From an uncultured bacterium (GTDB lineage: Bacteria; Elusimicrobiota; Elusimicrobia; Elusimicrobiales; Elusimicrobiaceae), in assembly GCA_949296525.1 (NCBI GenBank), contig CASFOP010000004.1:88268-152267 (forward strand): a stretch of 64,000 bases of DNA. Direction: 5' to 3'. The notes below the pieces were generated by a model, which searched no databases, was not told where the DNA came from, and saw nothing but the letters and a program-made list of their open reading frames with translations. This document shows positions 50,210 to 58,605 of this stretch, in pieces. The position numbers and the translations under genes are program-made. The first letter of the stretch is position 1. Each line of letters begins with the position of its first letter.

Positions 50210-50710
50210 ATGCGACGCAATGGGGTTTCAGCGCGAGGTTTTACGCTTTTGGAAGTATTAATTGTGGTGGTTATTGCCGTCTTGGTCACCATGTTTGCCG
50301 TGCCTTCTTACCGAAAAGCGCAGGACCGCAACCGTTTTATGTCGGCTACCGGCGTATTGATGGATATAGCCAATGCCTCCCGTATGGCGAGCCTGGATTA
50401 TCCTGATGTCCGTTACAATGCAGCTATTTCGGAAAATGCCGATTGGACGGATGCCAATTGCCCGGAGGAGATGACCTCCAGCAATGTGCTCCAGTTTTTA
50501 CAGTGCCGTAAATATTTAAATGATTTGCCGCTGGACTCTTCGGGCCACTACCAGGGGTATACATTTAAAATCGGCGTAGGGGGGACGGTCTCCTGCCGGG
50601 GCAGCAGCAGCACCTGCAGCGGGGTGGCCTGTATGCGGGGTTCCAATTCCATTACTCAGTATACTTGCGCCGCGGTTAATCAAAGCGGGGTGCTGACGTA
50701 TCATCCCTAA
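50210..50710 (+). CDS. Prepilin-like protein (pilus operon, 1)
   Basis: A 166-residue prepilin: leader 'MRRNGVSARG', then 'FTLLEVLIVVVIAVLVT' with Glu +5 and 'FAVPSYRKAQDRNRF'. Six or more cysteines lie in the globular part ('ANCPEE', 'LQCRKY', 'SCRGSSSTCSGVACMRG', 'YTCAA'). It begins 10 bases after pilC, so is in the same transcript. GGGAGG ribosome site. A pseudopilin or minor pilin. Confidence 0.88.
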   Translation: MRRNGVSARGFTLLEVLIVVVIAVLVTMFAVPSYRKAQDRNRFMSATGVLMDIANASRMASLDYPDVRYNAAISENADWTDANCPEEMTSSNVLQFLQCRKYLNDLPLDSSGHYQGYTFKIGVGGTVSCRGSSSTCSGVACMRGSNSITQYTCAAVNQSGVLTYHP

Positions 50711-50774
50711 AAGCCCGGAAAGCATATTGACAAAAACCCCGTTGCGTTCCATACTACTAGGGAGGGGGAGTTTT

Positions 50775-51275
50775 ATGGTAAAAAAATTTTTCTTTTTCAA
50801 ATCTACCGCTGGCTTTACTTTGGTGGAACTGCTGGTGGCGGCTACGATTATCGGCATACTGACGATGTTTGCCACGGTTTCTTACCGCAATAGTGCAGCG
50901 GAAACGCGCTGGGCACAGGCCAAGGCCAATTTGGAGCAGCTGGCGGCCGCTGTCCAACGGGCCAAAGTGGACTATCCGTCCATCAAGTTCTCCTCGGTCA
51001 AAATGTCTAATACTTCTTCTTCCTGTACCTGGAACCCGGGGACCAGCAGCAATACTTCTCCCAGTAACTTAATTGCCTGCGGATACCTGGAGGGCAACCG
51101 TTGGAACAGCGAGTATTTTGAATATTACGTGTGTGATAATAAGACTTCCTCCCCGTGTAAAAGCGGGGCCGTGGCCTGCGTGGGTTTCCTCAGTACGGCA
51201 AAAGTGCCGTCTAAATTTAAAAAATACACCTATTGTTTTTATGCCCGCAGCGGCGGTGTGGAGACTTTATCATAA
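50775..51275 (+). CDS. Prepilin-like protein (pilus operon, 2)
   Basis: A 166-residue prepilin: leader 'MVKKFFFFKSTAG', 'FTLVELLVAATIIGIL' with Glu +5, then 'FATVSYRNSAAETRWAQAK'. The usual proline at about +22 is replaced, giving 'ATVSY'. Six cysteines ('SSCTWN', 'IACGYL', 'YVCDNK', 'SPCKSG', 'VACVGF', 'YCFYAR'). The globular part aligns loosely with the next gene through 'ACGYL' and a following tyrosine-rich strand. Strong GGGAGGGGGAG ribosome site. Confidence 0.88.
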   Translation: MVKKFFFFKSTAGFTLVELLVAATIIGILTMFATVSYRNSAAETRWAQAKANLEQLAAAVQRAKVDYPSIKFSSVKMSNTSSSCTWNPGTSSNTSPSNLIACGYLEGNRWNSEYFEYYVCDNKTSSPCKSGAVACVGFLSTAKVPSKFKKYTYCFYARSGGVETLS

Positions 51276-51289
51276 CCAGAGGGACATTT

Positions 51290-51823
51290 ATGAAAAAAGG
51301 CTTTACTCTGATGGAAATTTTGTTTGTCCTGCTCATTGTGGCGCTGGTGCTGAGCTTTGCGTTGCCGGCGATTCGTTCCGTGCGCTATGATATTAAAAAT
51401 TCCAACGCCAAGGCGGCTCTAAAAAAATTGGCTGAGGCGCGCCGATCGTATTACCAGGCCACCAAAGGATCGGATATAGCGGCGGAGTCTTTTTCGGCGG
51501 AAAATGCCCAGTCTTATGCTTCTTCGTCCTGTGTGAATGTGGCTGCCAGCGGCATCCCGGCAGATTCCCGAGCGGACAGCAATGTGAGCCAATTATTTGC
51601 CTGTGGGTATTTGGACTGGAGGGATTTTGACGGGTTGCCCTATACGTTTTATATATGTGGGGAAGAAAGTTCTTCCGATGACGCGTGTTTCGTTCCGGAC
51701 AGCAACGTAACTACTACCGTGTATGCCGGCGCGCAGGGCACTTCTGCCTCCGGCAGTAAATATGGTACGGGCTACTATATGTCCATAGGGGATGCCATGG
51801 AAGTGGAAGACACTTTGGATTAA
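51290..51823 (+). CDS. Prepilin-like protein (pilus operon, 3)
   Basis: A 177-residue prepilin with a very short leader 'MKKG', 'FTLMEILFVLLIVALVLSFA' (Glu +5) and 'LPAIRSVRYDIKNSNAKAA'. Cysteines in 'SSCVNV', 'FACGYLDW', 'YICGEE', 'DACFVP'. The block 'ACGYLDWRDFDGLPYTFYIC' (in part 'FACGYLDWRDFDGLPY') parallels the preceding pilins. GAGGGA ribosome site, 14 bases after the previous stop. Confidence 0.88.
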   Translation: MKKGFTLMEILFVLLIVALVLSFALPAIRSVRYDIKNSNAKAALKKLAEARRSYYQATKGSDIAAESFSAENAQSYASSSCVNVAASGIPADSRADSNVSQLFACGYLDWRDFDGLPYTFYICGEESSSDDACFVPDSNVTTTVYAGAQGTSASGSKYGTGYYMSIGDAMEVEDTLD

Positions 51824-51832
51824 GGGGAATAT

Positions 51833-52339
51833 ATGAAAAGATTTTTGCAAAATAAAAAAGGCGTAACCATATTGGAAGGATTAATTGCCCTAACGCTTTT
51901 GGCGTTGGTGGCTACGGGGACGTTTGCGGTGTTGTTATCTACTTCCCGCCGTTCGTCCCAGCCGGATATCCGGGAAGAAATGACGTTGGCCGTGGAACGC
52001 GCCACCCAAAAACTGCAGGCCTATATTTATCCGTCTGACATATCGCTGGCCTCAGATGTGCAGGCTGTTGTCGGAAATGGCCTGTGCGGAGGGGACAGCA
52101 CCCCCCTAAACTCTGGGACGCATAATATATCCTGTCTGTTGCCGCCTATTTGTGACGTCAACAACGAATCTGCTTTTACCTATACGGTTCGCGTATTGGG
52201 CAGCCAGCCGCTGGCCCGTCCCATAGACCGGCAAATGACTTTTGACGAAGACGGAAACGTGACCGGCACAACAGATGTGGTGGGGCAGAATTTGTATGAA
52301 GTGCAGTTTAATATCACGTGTAACGGGTATTCTTTATGA
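51833..52339 (+). CDS. PilV/GspI-like minor pilin
   Basis: A 168-residue prepilin whose leader 'MKRFLQNKKG' is followed by 'VTILEGLIALTLLALVATGTF': Val at +1 and Glu at +5, then a helix without the usual proline, as in PilV/GspI-type minor pilins. Position just before a PilW-like and a PilX-like gene supports this. It overlaps the next gene by four bases (ATGA). Confidence 0.8.
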   Translation: MKRFLQNKKGVTILEGLIALTLLALVATGTFAVLLSTSRRSSQPDIREEMTLAVERATQKLQAYIYPSDISLASDVQAVVGNGLCGGDSTPLNSGTHNISCLLPPICDVNNESAFTYTVRVLGSQPLARPIDRQMTFDEDGNVTGTTDVVGQNLYEVQFNITCNGYSL

Positions 52340-53025
52340 AAAAAATTCACTTTTTCACGCGGGGACGGAAAAGCCGCTGCGGCTTTACGCTGACAGAGAT
52401 TTTATTGGCAGTCATGATTGTGGGATTGATTGCGATTGCTTTGGCGTCACTGACCCGGGCCGCATCACGTGAATCCGGGGTGGGACGCAGCAAAATTATG
52501 TTGCGCAATAATTTATCCATGTTCCTTCGTACCTTGCGTGGAGATATGGTCGGGGCTTCGCGGGTGGACTATGTGGCAGGGGAACTCACTTCCTGTTCTT
52601 CCGGGAAGAATGTAGTATTGCTGCAGCTGGCCCAGAATGTCAACCGGCAGGGACAACTGCTCATCAGCAGTATAATGACGGGGGACGATTCCACCGATTG
52701 GCAGCCGGCATATATTACGTATTGTTTCGTCTGCGGGACGGACAAAACCAATATTGTCCCTTCCGGCGCGACGCGCGGGGGAAAGATTTACCGGCGGGAA
52801 AGCACTACGCTCTATACTACCGGCGAATGCGGAACTTTGGGAACGCTGGTGCTGGATAATGTGAAATATGTCAACACAAACGATTACTCTTCCCCGTTAT
52901 TTGCGGCGGATGCTTTCAGCCGCTTGAACAGCCTGCTGACCGTAAATATCATTACGGAATTAAACAGCCGGCCGATTGTTAACGATGTGGTGGAAGAAAC
53001 TTTTTCCATGCAGCAGGGTTATTAA
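52336..53025 (+). CDS. PilW/GspJ-like minor pilin
   Basis: A 229-residue prepilin: leader ending 'SRCG', then 'FTLTEILLAVMIVGLIAIAL' (Glu +5). It is the longest pilin here, with 'LRNNLSMFLRTLRGDMVGAS' typical of the long helical neck in GspJ/PilW proteins ('FxxxLRxDLxxA' pattern). Several cysteines ('LTSCSS', 'YCFVCG', 'GECGTL'). Likely part of the tip-initiating minor pilin complex. Confidence 0.8.
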   Translation: MKKIHFFTRGRKSRCGFTLTEILLAVMIVGLIAIALASLTRAASRESGVGRSKIMLRNNLSMFLRTLRGDMVGASRVDYVAGELTSCSSGKNVVLLQLAQNVNRQGQLLISSIMTGDDSTDWQPAYITYCFVCGTDKTNIVPSGATRGGKIYRRESTTLYTTGECGTLGTLVLDNVKYVNTNDYSSPLFAADAFSRLNSLLTVNIITELNSRPIVNDVVEETFSMQQGY

Positions 53026-53034
53026 GGAGCATAT

Positions 53035-53502
53035 ATGATGGGAAACAATAAAAAAGGTGCTGCACTTATGCAGGTGTTACTCATTACCGTTATTTTGGCG
53101 GGCATTGCCACGATGCTTCTGCGCGCGACGCTTTCGCGTACTACTTCGGCCTATCGCATGAGGCGTACCGTTTCTGCCCAAATGTTGGTGCAGGCCTGTA
53201 TGGCGCAGGTCAATACCCTGTGGTCTAAAAAATCTGCCACAGCTTTTCAGCGCGATCTCAAAGGTGTGGGCAATGACGGGGTGCCGTATATGTATTGTTC
53301 GGGGGAGGATACGGATATTTCTACCTGCCCGAAGGATAATATTGAAACAGAGTATATTTGTACCATAGCAAACCCGTATGACAACTCTAACCCCTATACG
53401 GTAAAAGCGTATTTTGGAACGGATGTCACCGCGACCAGTGAATCCGGCGTAGAAATGTGGCAGATGGTTTATGAAGTGACGGGCGGACTGGAAACATTGT
53501 AA
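53035..53502 (+). CDS. PilX/GspK-like atypical minor pilin
   Basis: A 155-residue protein with leader 'MMGNNKKG' and helix 'AALMQVLLITVILAGIATML'. The conserved Glu +5 is absent (Gln here), a trait of GspK/PilX-type tip pilins, and the 'GAAL' start matches that group. Two cysteines near the middle ('MYCSGEDTDISTCPKDN') and one in 'YICTIA'. Final member of the minor pilin set, 9 bases after the PilW-like gene. Confidence 0.75.
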   Translation: MMGNNKKGAALMQVLLITVILAGIATMLLRATLSRTTSAYRMRRTVSAQMLVQACMAQVNTLWSKKSATAFQRDLKGVGNDGVPYMYCSGEDTDISTCPKDNIETEYICTIANPYDNSNPYTVKAYFGTDVTATSESGVEMWQMVYEVTGGLETL

Positions 53503-53522
53503 ACCCCGGGAGCGCCGATACG

Positions 53523-55196
53523 ATGAAAAAATATCTTTTATTCATCCTGTTGGTGTCTGTTGTCCCGTTTGCTTGGGCGCAAACGGCGACTTATGTGCAA
53601 AATGAACCTGTTGTGGCTGCTGAAGCCCCGGCATCCAATATTGATTTGATCCGCCAGGCTTTGCAGGAATCGGATGTGGCCGGAAGTGGGTCATCCGGTA
53701 CTTCTTCCAGGGCAACGGTTTCTTCTGCTACGGCAGTGTCGGGCACCTCCGCTGCAAATACGGTTTCTTCTGCTCCTGCAGCTGCCACCGTGGCTTCTTC
53801 TACCGTCGTTTCTGGCCCCGTTACTGGGCCGGCAATCCCGCAGCCTGCGGTTTCTGTCCCGTCGTCATCTATCGCGGCTTCTCCGGCCGTGCGCCGCCGC
53901 GCCCGCCGTACGTCGGTTTCCACCCCGGCGGTTTCTGCGCCGCGCACCGTTACCGCAACGGTCTCTTCCACACAGACGGCTGTTTCCACGCAAACCGCCG
54001 TTTCCACGGCTACGGCTGTTGCCGTTGCGTCTGCTGCGGTTACGGAGCCCGCTTCACAATCTGTGCCGGTTCCCGGTACGGCGGCGGACATGGAGCAGGC
54101 TTCGCGCGAAGCCATTGCCCAGGAAGAATTGGATTATGCCGCCCGCATGCTGCAGCAGGCCCGTGCGGAAATGTCTTCGGGCCGTTATATCCCGCCTGCC
54201 GCTTCCGAAGCGGCCTATGCCGCACCTGCCGTGCAGGCCAACCGTCCGTTTGATCCCAATGATTACCGTCCCGGCGTGGAATGGCAGCCGTCCAATACCA
54301 CGCATTTTACGATTTATACCCAAAAGCGCGACAACGGCATCGGTTCTTCCAATATGGGCATGATTTTTGAGTCGGCTTATACTACCCTGCGGCGCAATAT
54401 TCCGTGGATGATGTCCGACAAGGTGCGCGTGTTTGTCTATCAGGATCACAACAGCTATTTGAAGCACGAGCCCAATGCCAAGGCCTGGACACGCGCGCTG
54501 GCGTACCCGACCAGAGGGGAAATCGTCGTTTATGACGAGCCCGGCAAACAACAGGAGCTCAAAGAAGTGTTTACGCATGAGCTGGTGCATATTTTTACGC
54601 AAAAATATTTTGACAGCCATCATACGGGCCGCCTGATGACGCCGGAATGGCTGGACGAGGGCCTGGCCGTGTATATGGAAGACCAGGCGTATAACGGCCG
54701 CCAGGGCGGGCCGTGGGCCAATGATTTTAAAACGCTGAATTTCCAGCGCAGCAAAGAAACCCAGCTGGCTAACTTTTCTTCCACCAATATGTTTGGCGGC
54801 GCGCGTTCTTTCACCACGGGGCAGCGCGGCGGCGGAGAACCTTTGTATTTTATGCCGTTTGACCAGTTCATGCAGGAAGGTTCGCTGGCTTCCATGGAGG
54901 GCCGCGGGAAAACACAGGACTGGTATTTTCAGGCGTATGCCATGGTGCGTTTCCTGCTGAATCCTTCCGGAGGCATGTCTCCTTCCAACCGTATGCAGTT
55001 TGAACAGTTTACCCGTCTGATTGCACAGGGAGAGCAAGTGCGCGACCCGCGCAGCGGTTTCCCCGTGCGCGGCCCCAACGGACAGCCTGTGTATAAGCCT
55101 TACCCGGTGGAAAATGCCCTCGGCCGGGCCTACCGGTATAATTCCGCGGCCAACTTTGAGGACGCCTTCTGGCGCTGGGCCGACGGCGCGCGCTAA
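53523..55196 (+). CDS. Secreted gluzincin-type metalloprotease (peptidase MA-like)
   Basis: A 557-residue exported protein: signal peptide 'LLFILLVSVVPFAWAQ', a low-complexity Ser/Ala/Val/Thr/Pro stretch (about 40-185), then a peptidase MA-like domain. The zinc site is 'VFTHELVHIFTQK' (HExxH) with the third ligand in 'PEWLDEGLAVYME'. The C-terminal part has 'WYFQAYAMVRFLLNP' as in this family. It lies 20 bases after the PilX-like gene and is probably the last gene of the operon, so pilus-linked cell-surface processing is possible. The substrate is unknown. Confidence 0.85.
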   Translation: MKKYLLFILLVSVVPFAWAQTATYVQNEPVVAAEAPASNIDLIRQALQESDVAGSGSSGTSSRATVSSATAVSGTSAANTVSSAPAAATVASSTVVSGPVTGPAIPQPAVSVPSSSIAASPAVRRRARRTSVSTPAVSAPRTVTATVSSTQTAVSTQTAVSTATAVAVASAAVTEPASQSVPVPGTAADMEQASREAIAQEELDYAARMLQQARAEMSSGRYIPPAASEAAYAAPAVQANRPFDPNDYRPGVEWQPSNTTHFTIYTQKRDNGIGSSNMGMIFESAYTTLRRNIPWMMSDKVRVFVYQDHNSYLKHEPNAKAWTRALAYPTRGEIVVYDEPGKQQELKEVFTHELVHIFTQKYFDSHHTGRLMTPEWLDEGLAVYMEDQAYNGRQGGPWANDFKTLNFQRSKETQLANFSSTNMFGGARSFTTGQRGGGEPLYFMPFDQFMQEGSLASMEGRGKTQDWYFQAYAMVRFLLNPSGGMSPSNRMQFEQFTRLIAQGEQVRDPRSGFPVRGPNGQPVYKPYPVENALGRAYRYNSAANFEDAFWRWADGAR

Positions 55197-55440
55197 TTTT
55201 CTCTCCGCCGGCTAACTTTCCAGTCCCTGCGGGCTGCCTGCCCGGGGGGAAGGTGGGGGTTGCATATATGGCGGGTGCAAGACCGGGTAACAACTCCTAC
55301 GCGGCCGGCTGCTTTTCCCCGTGCACTAGTCTGACGGGCTGTAACCGGACATAAATCTCTTTTTTCTTCCTGTTGTATATTTTACCACCTGCCGTTGCCG
55401 TTTATTTGCCGCCTTTTCCCGCCCCTAAAAGCACCCTGTC
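55197..55440. other. Gene-free stretch
   Basis: Nothing coding is convincing between the protease gene and the next pilin promoter. No clear terminator stem with a T tract is seen; short GC-rich inverted repeats only. Confidence 0.4.
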
Positions 55441-55465
55441 TTGACTCGTTTTTTTTTTTTGATAC
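55441..55465 (+). promoter_or_regulatory. Promoter-like element with poly-T spacer
   Basis: TTGAC (55441-55445), three bases, twelve T, then GATAC (55461-55465), 72 bases before the pilin ATG. With TTGACT as -35 and TACCCT as -10 the spacer is 16 bases. Near copy of 25652-25672, which has eight T. Confidence 0.45.
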
Positions 55466-55537
55466 CCTGTACGTGGGAGAAATTAAAAATGTTTTTTGGC
55501 GGCGTCAGGCCGTTTAAATCCCATTACAGAGGTAAAC

Positions 55538-56041
55538 ATGGACAAGGCTTTTACGCTTATAGAATTATTGGTCGTGGTTTTGATTATCGGCATATTGGCC
55601 GCGGTGGCCGTGCCGCAGTATCAGACGGCGGTGGACAAAAGCCGTTATACGGCCATGATGAACGCCGTGCGGGCGCTGAAAGAAGCCGAAGAATTGCATT
55701 ATATGGCTAACGGGGAATACAGCAGCGACATCATGGATTTTGAAGGTTCTTTGCCTGCGGGATGTACGGCATCGGGCGGATGGGCCGAGTGTCAAGACTT
55801 CAATTTGTCCGTAACCGGTTTAGTTACGGGGTATGTTTTTGGTGCCCTGCGTTCCGGCAGCGCAAACAGCTATATCGTGTGGCTGGACCGTTCAAACTAT
55901 CCGCATAGAATTGACTGCTATGCCTATAGCCGCGCCGGGGAACGGGGGAGGCGCCTGTGCCAAAGCCTGGGCGGCGTGGCTTCTTCCTCGTCGGTTGATG
56001 CTGGCTGCGGAGGGGACTGTACAATTTATAGGCTGAACTAA
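55538..56041 (+). CDS. Type IV pilin-like protein (solitary)
   Basis: A 167-residue prepilin with leader 'MDKA', where the usual Gly before the cleavage site is Ala, then '[16 protein letters not shown]' (Glu +5) and 'AVPQYQTAVDKSRYTAMM'. Middle 'ALKEAEELHYMANGEYSSDI' and cysteine pattern to 'DCYAYSRAGERGRRLCQSLGG' (in part 'RRLCQSLGG') make it the intact paralogue of the pseudogene at 25681. AGAGGT ribosome site. The closeness to classical major pilins makes it a candidate major subunit. Confidence 0.9.
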   Translation: MDKAFTLIELLVVVLIIGILAAVAVPQYQTAVDKSRYTAMMNAVRALKEAEELHYMANGEYSSDIMDFEGSLPAGCTASGGWAECQDFNLSVTGLVTGYVFGALRSGSANSYIVWLDRSNYPHRIDCYAYSRAGERGRRLCQSLGGVASSSSVDAGCGGDCTIYRLN

Positions 56042-56236
56042 GCAGGTGGCGCCGCATGCTTGCAGAAGGAGCCGGTGCCTGTTGCATGCTGTTATGCAGG
56101 GCCGGAGGGCCGGTGGGGTAAACATACGGGCGGTGGCTGCCTTTGTTGCCCTGCGCATGGGCGCGGCTGCGGGGCTTTTCGTCCGGATATTTCCGGCCGC
56201 TGCATGGCTTGGGATTGGCAGGTATTTTATTATAAT
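56042..56236. other. Gene-free stretch before the phage module
   Basis: No gene, tRNA or clear attachment repeat is seen. It is the likely left boundary of the phage-derived region, but no direct repeat partner can be identified because the right boundary is not present. Confidence 0.35.
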
Positions 56237-56265
56237 TTGACAAAAGCCATAAAATTTGCTATAAT
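56237..56265 (+). promoter_or_regulatory. Consensus sigma-70 promoter of the terminase genes
   Basis: Perfect TTGACA (56237-56242), 17-base spacer ending TTTGC, perfect TATAAT (56260-56265). Drives the terminase pair. Confidence 0.85.
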
Positions 56266-56378
56266 AAACATATACAAACAATCCTCTGTTTGTATTTTTT
56301 TTATCCTTATTTTCCTTTCCTTTGACTGTCAAACGGCGCGCCTTAACGGCGCGGCGTTTGCTCCTCTGTGGGGGTCTC

Positions 56379-56942
56379 TTGACTACCAAACATCTTTCCG
56401 CACCTTTGGCGGAACTTACCGCTTGCGGGCCGGTCCCTGCCCCAGGTGAAGGAGGGACGGATTCGGCTCCTTCTCCCACCGCCGGCAAGGTTTCCGAAAA
56501 ACGCGTTAAAACGCGCAAAAACCCGCCTAAAATGCGCCGCACGGCTAAAACCGGCCCCGAGTACCGGCCGGAATTTTGCGCGCGGCTGTTGGCGTTTTTT
56601 GACGTGCCTCCCTTTAAGGTAACCGAAGTACAGAAAAAAGACGGCTCCATAACCCTGCTGGAAACCGCTTCTGAACTGCCCACCTTTGCGGCGTTTGCGC
56701 GCAGTTTGGGGGTAACGCAAAGCACGCTGATGGCCTGGGAGGAGAAACATGCAGACTTTGCCGAAGCGGCCAAAAAGGCGCGTGATTTGCAGGGCGATAT
56801 CCTTATACAAAACAGCCTGCGCGGCAATTATTCCGCGTCTTTTGCCGTGTTTACGGCCAAAAATATTTTGGGCTGGAGCGACGGCAAAGACGAACCCAAA
56901 CAGCCGCCGCGCCCGCTGGTGGTGCGCTGGGAGAAAGAATGA
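56379..56942 (+). CDS. Phage terminase small subunit (putative)
   Basis: A protein of 187 residues if translation starts at the TTG at 56379, which has a GGGGG ribosome site; the frame is open to another TTG at 56322. The N-terminal 60 residues are basic and Pro-rich; the core 'FAAFARSLGVTQSTLMAWEEK' (in part 'ARSLGVTQSTLMAWEE') is a helix-turn-helix as in small terminases, and 'NSLRGNYSASFAVFTAKNIL' (in part 'GNYSASFAVFTAKN') followed by 'GWSDGKDEPKQ' is typical. It recognises viral DNA for packaging. It overlaps the large subunit gene by four bases. Confidence 0.8.
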   Translation: MTTKHLSAPLAELTACGPVPAPGEGGTDSAPSPTAGKVSEKRVKTRKNPPKMRRTAKTGPEYRPEFCARLLAFFDVPPFKVTEVQKKDGSITLLETASELPTFAAFARSLGVTQSTLMAWEEKHADFAEAAKKARDLQGDILIQNSLRGNYSASFAVFTAKNILGWSDGKDEPKQPPRPLVVRWEKE

Positions 56943-58249
56943 AAAAGAATGCCGCTGTCATTATCCCGTACAAGCCCCGCTACCCGCAAAACCTCATTCA
57001 CGCCGCGCTGGAAAGCCGCCGCTTTTGCGTGCTCGTTACACACCGCCAGATGGGCAAAACCGTCTGCGCCGTCAACCATTTGCTTAAAAGTGCGCTGACC
57101 AATACGCGCCCCGCACCGCGTTATTTTTACATTGCCCCTTTTCTAAAGCAAACCAAACTCATTGCCTGGGACTATATCAAACGTTTTTCCGCGCCGCTGC
57201 CGGATATCAAACTGTCCGAAGTCGAACTGTGCCTGCAGCTGCCCAACGGGGCCAAAATCTGGCTGCTGGGGGCCGACAATCCCGACGCCCTGCGCGGTAC
57301 ATACGCCGACGGCGTGGTGTTGGACGAATACGCCCAAATCAAGCCCGACGTGTTTGACGAAATCGTGCGTCCGATGCTGCTTTCGCGCCGCGGCTGGGCA
57401 TTGTTTACGGGCACGCCGAAAGGACAAAACCAGTTTTATGAGCTCTACCAGTATGCCCAAAAAGCCGCCGCGCAGGGAAATGCGGATTGGTGGTGCGGGC
57501 TTTTTCCTGCCGATGAAACCGGCGTCATCGCCCCGCAGGAGCTGGAAGAAATCCGCCGCCGCACGCCGCCGCGTTTGTTCCGCCAGGAATATTTGTGCGA
57601 TTTTACGGCAGACGCCGAGGACGTGCTGATTTCTTCTTCGCTGGTTGCGCAGGCCTGTGCGCGCCGTTACGGCGGGGGCGAAATTGCCTATGCGCCTAAG
57701 ATTATCGGCGTGGATCCGGCGCGTTTTGGCGCGGACCGCAGCGTGATTTTCAGGCGGCAGGGCCTGCAGGCTTTTGCGCCGCGCGTGCTGCATAAAACCG
57801 ACAATATGACCCTGGCCGCCGTGACGGCGCGCGAAATAGAGCAGTTCCGTCCCGATGCGGTGTTTATAGACGCCGGCTGCGGCGGCGGCGTGATAGACCG
57901 CCTGCGTTCGCTGGGCTTTACCGTAACGGAAATCAATTTCGGCTCCGCGCCCTTAAAAGCCGGCCAGTACGCCAACAAGCGTGCCGAAATGTGGGGGGAA
58001 ATGCAGGCCTGGCTGCAGTCGGGCGGCGCCCTGCCGGCGTCGGCGGAGCTGAAGGCGGATTTGTGCGGAGTGCGTTACTCTTTTGACGCGGCGGGCCGCA
58101 TGAAACTGGAAAGCAAAGAAGAATTAAAAGCCCGCACGGGCCGCAGCCCCGATTTGGCCGACGCGCTGGCTTTGACCTTTGCCCTGCCCGTTCGCAAACG
58201 TGCGGGCGGAGGAGGGGAATTTGCCCGCACGGAATACGAGGTATTATAA
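56939..58249 (+). CDS. Phage terminase large subunit
   Basis: A 436-residue packaging motor. ATPase: deviant Walker A 'THRQMGKT' (34-41), Walker B 'GVVLDEYA' (about 125-132), coupling motif 'FTGTPKGQNQFYEL'. RNase H-like nuclease: 'GVDPARFGADRS' (about 257), 'DAGCGGGVIDRL' (about 311) and 'SPDLADALALTF' (about 403) supply the acidic residues. It hydrolyses ATP to pump DNA into the prohead and cuts it. All key residues look intact. Confidence 0.94.
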   Translation: MKKNAAVIIPYKPRYPQNLIHAALESRRFCVLVTHRQMGKTVCAVNHLLKSALTNTRPAPRYFYIAPFLKQTKLIAWDYIKRFSAPLPDIKLSEVELCLQLPNGAKIWLLGADNPDALRGTYADGVVLDEYAQIKPDVFDEIVRPMLLSRRGWALFTGTPKGQNQFYELYQYAQKAAAQGNADWWCGLFPADETGVIAPQELEEIRRRTPPRLFRQEYLCDFTADAEDVLISSSLVAQACARRYGGGEIAYAPKIIGVDPARFGADRSVIFRRQGLQAFAPRVLHKTDNMTLAAVTAREIEQFRPDAVFIDAGCGGGVIDRLRSLGFTVTEINFGSAPLKAGQYANKRAEMWGEMQAWLQSGGALPASAELKADLCGVRYSFDAAGRMKLESKEELKARTGRSPDLADALALTFALPVRKRAGGGGEFARTEYEVL

Positions 58250-58251
58250 AA

Positions 58252-58273
58252 AACGCCGCATACGCGCGGCGTT
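58252..58273 (-). terminator. Hairpin terminator between terminase and portal, best on minus strand
   Basis: Stem AACGCCGC / GCGGCGTT (58252-58259 with 58266-58273). On the minus strand it is followed by a T run, so it fits the end of the antisense gene at 58432; on the plus strand only TTAAAA follows. Confidence 0.7.
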
Positions 58274-58352
58274 AAAATGCTTACCGGATATTTTTTAGAA
58301 AAATAAATTTTCTGTTTTTCCCGACGTAAAAAATAAAATACTAACAAAAATA

Positions 58353-58381
58353 TTGACAAAACTAACATTATTTGCTATAAT
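58353..58381 (+). promoter_or_regulatory. Consensus sigma-70 promoter of the head genes
   Basis: Perfect TTGACA (58353-58358), 17-base spacer ending ATTTGC, perfect TATAAT (58376-58381). It lies about 310 bases before the portal gene and its transcript would run antisense through the small membrane gene. Confidence 0.85.
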
Positions 58382-58431
58382 GCTTTTGTCAGTAATCCTT
58401 CGGCAGTTTCTGCTTCAGATACCAAAAATGC

Positions 58432-58605
58432 TTACAGGCCAGCCATCAGCGCGGCCAGCACTCCCACAAACAGTACCGTGACCAACAAAGACAGCCACAG
58501 CGCGCTTTTGCGGCTGCCGCCTTTAAACACTTTGCGCGTAATAATGTAAAACCCCAAAAACCCCACTAGCGCCGCAAACACCAAAATCAAAATGACTCCG
58601 CCCAT
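58432..58605 (-). CDS. Small two-helix membrane protein, antisense within the phage module
   Basis: A 57-residue protein starting 'MGGVILILVFAALVGFLG', with a second hydrophobic segment 'ALWLSLLVTVLFVGVLAA' and a basic loop 'TRKVFKGGSRKS' between. AAGGAGG ribosome site before the ATG at 58605; the frame is open six codons further up. It runs opposite to all other genes of the module and has its own terminator-like hairpin downstream. A holin, an immunity or exclusion protein, or a host gene are all possible; no family recognised. Confidence 0.6.
   Translation of the reverse strand: MGGVILILVFAALVGFLGFYIITRKVFKGGSRKSALWLSLLVTVLFVGVLAALMAGL

Noticed and set aside
56046..56240. Small plus-strand frame before the terminase promoter
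   Set aside because: No ribosome site and no similarity to known folds; a GC-driven open frame.
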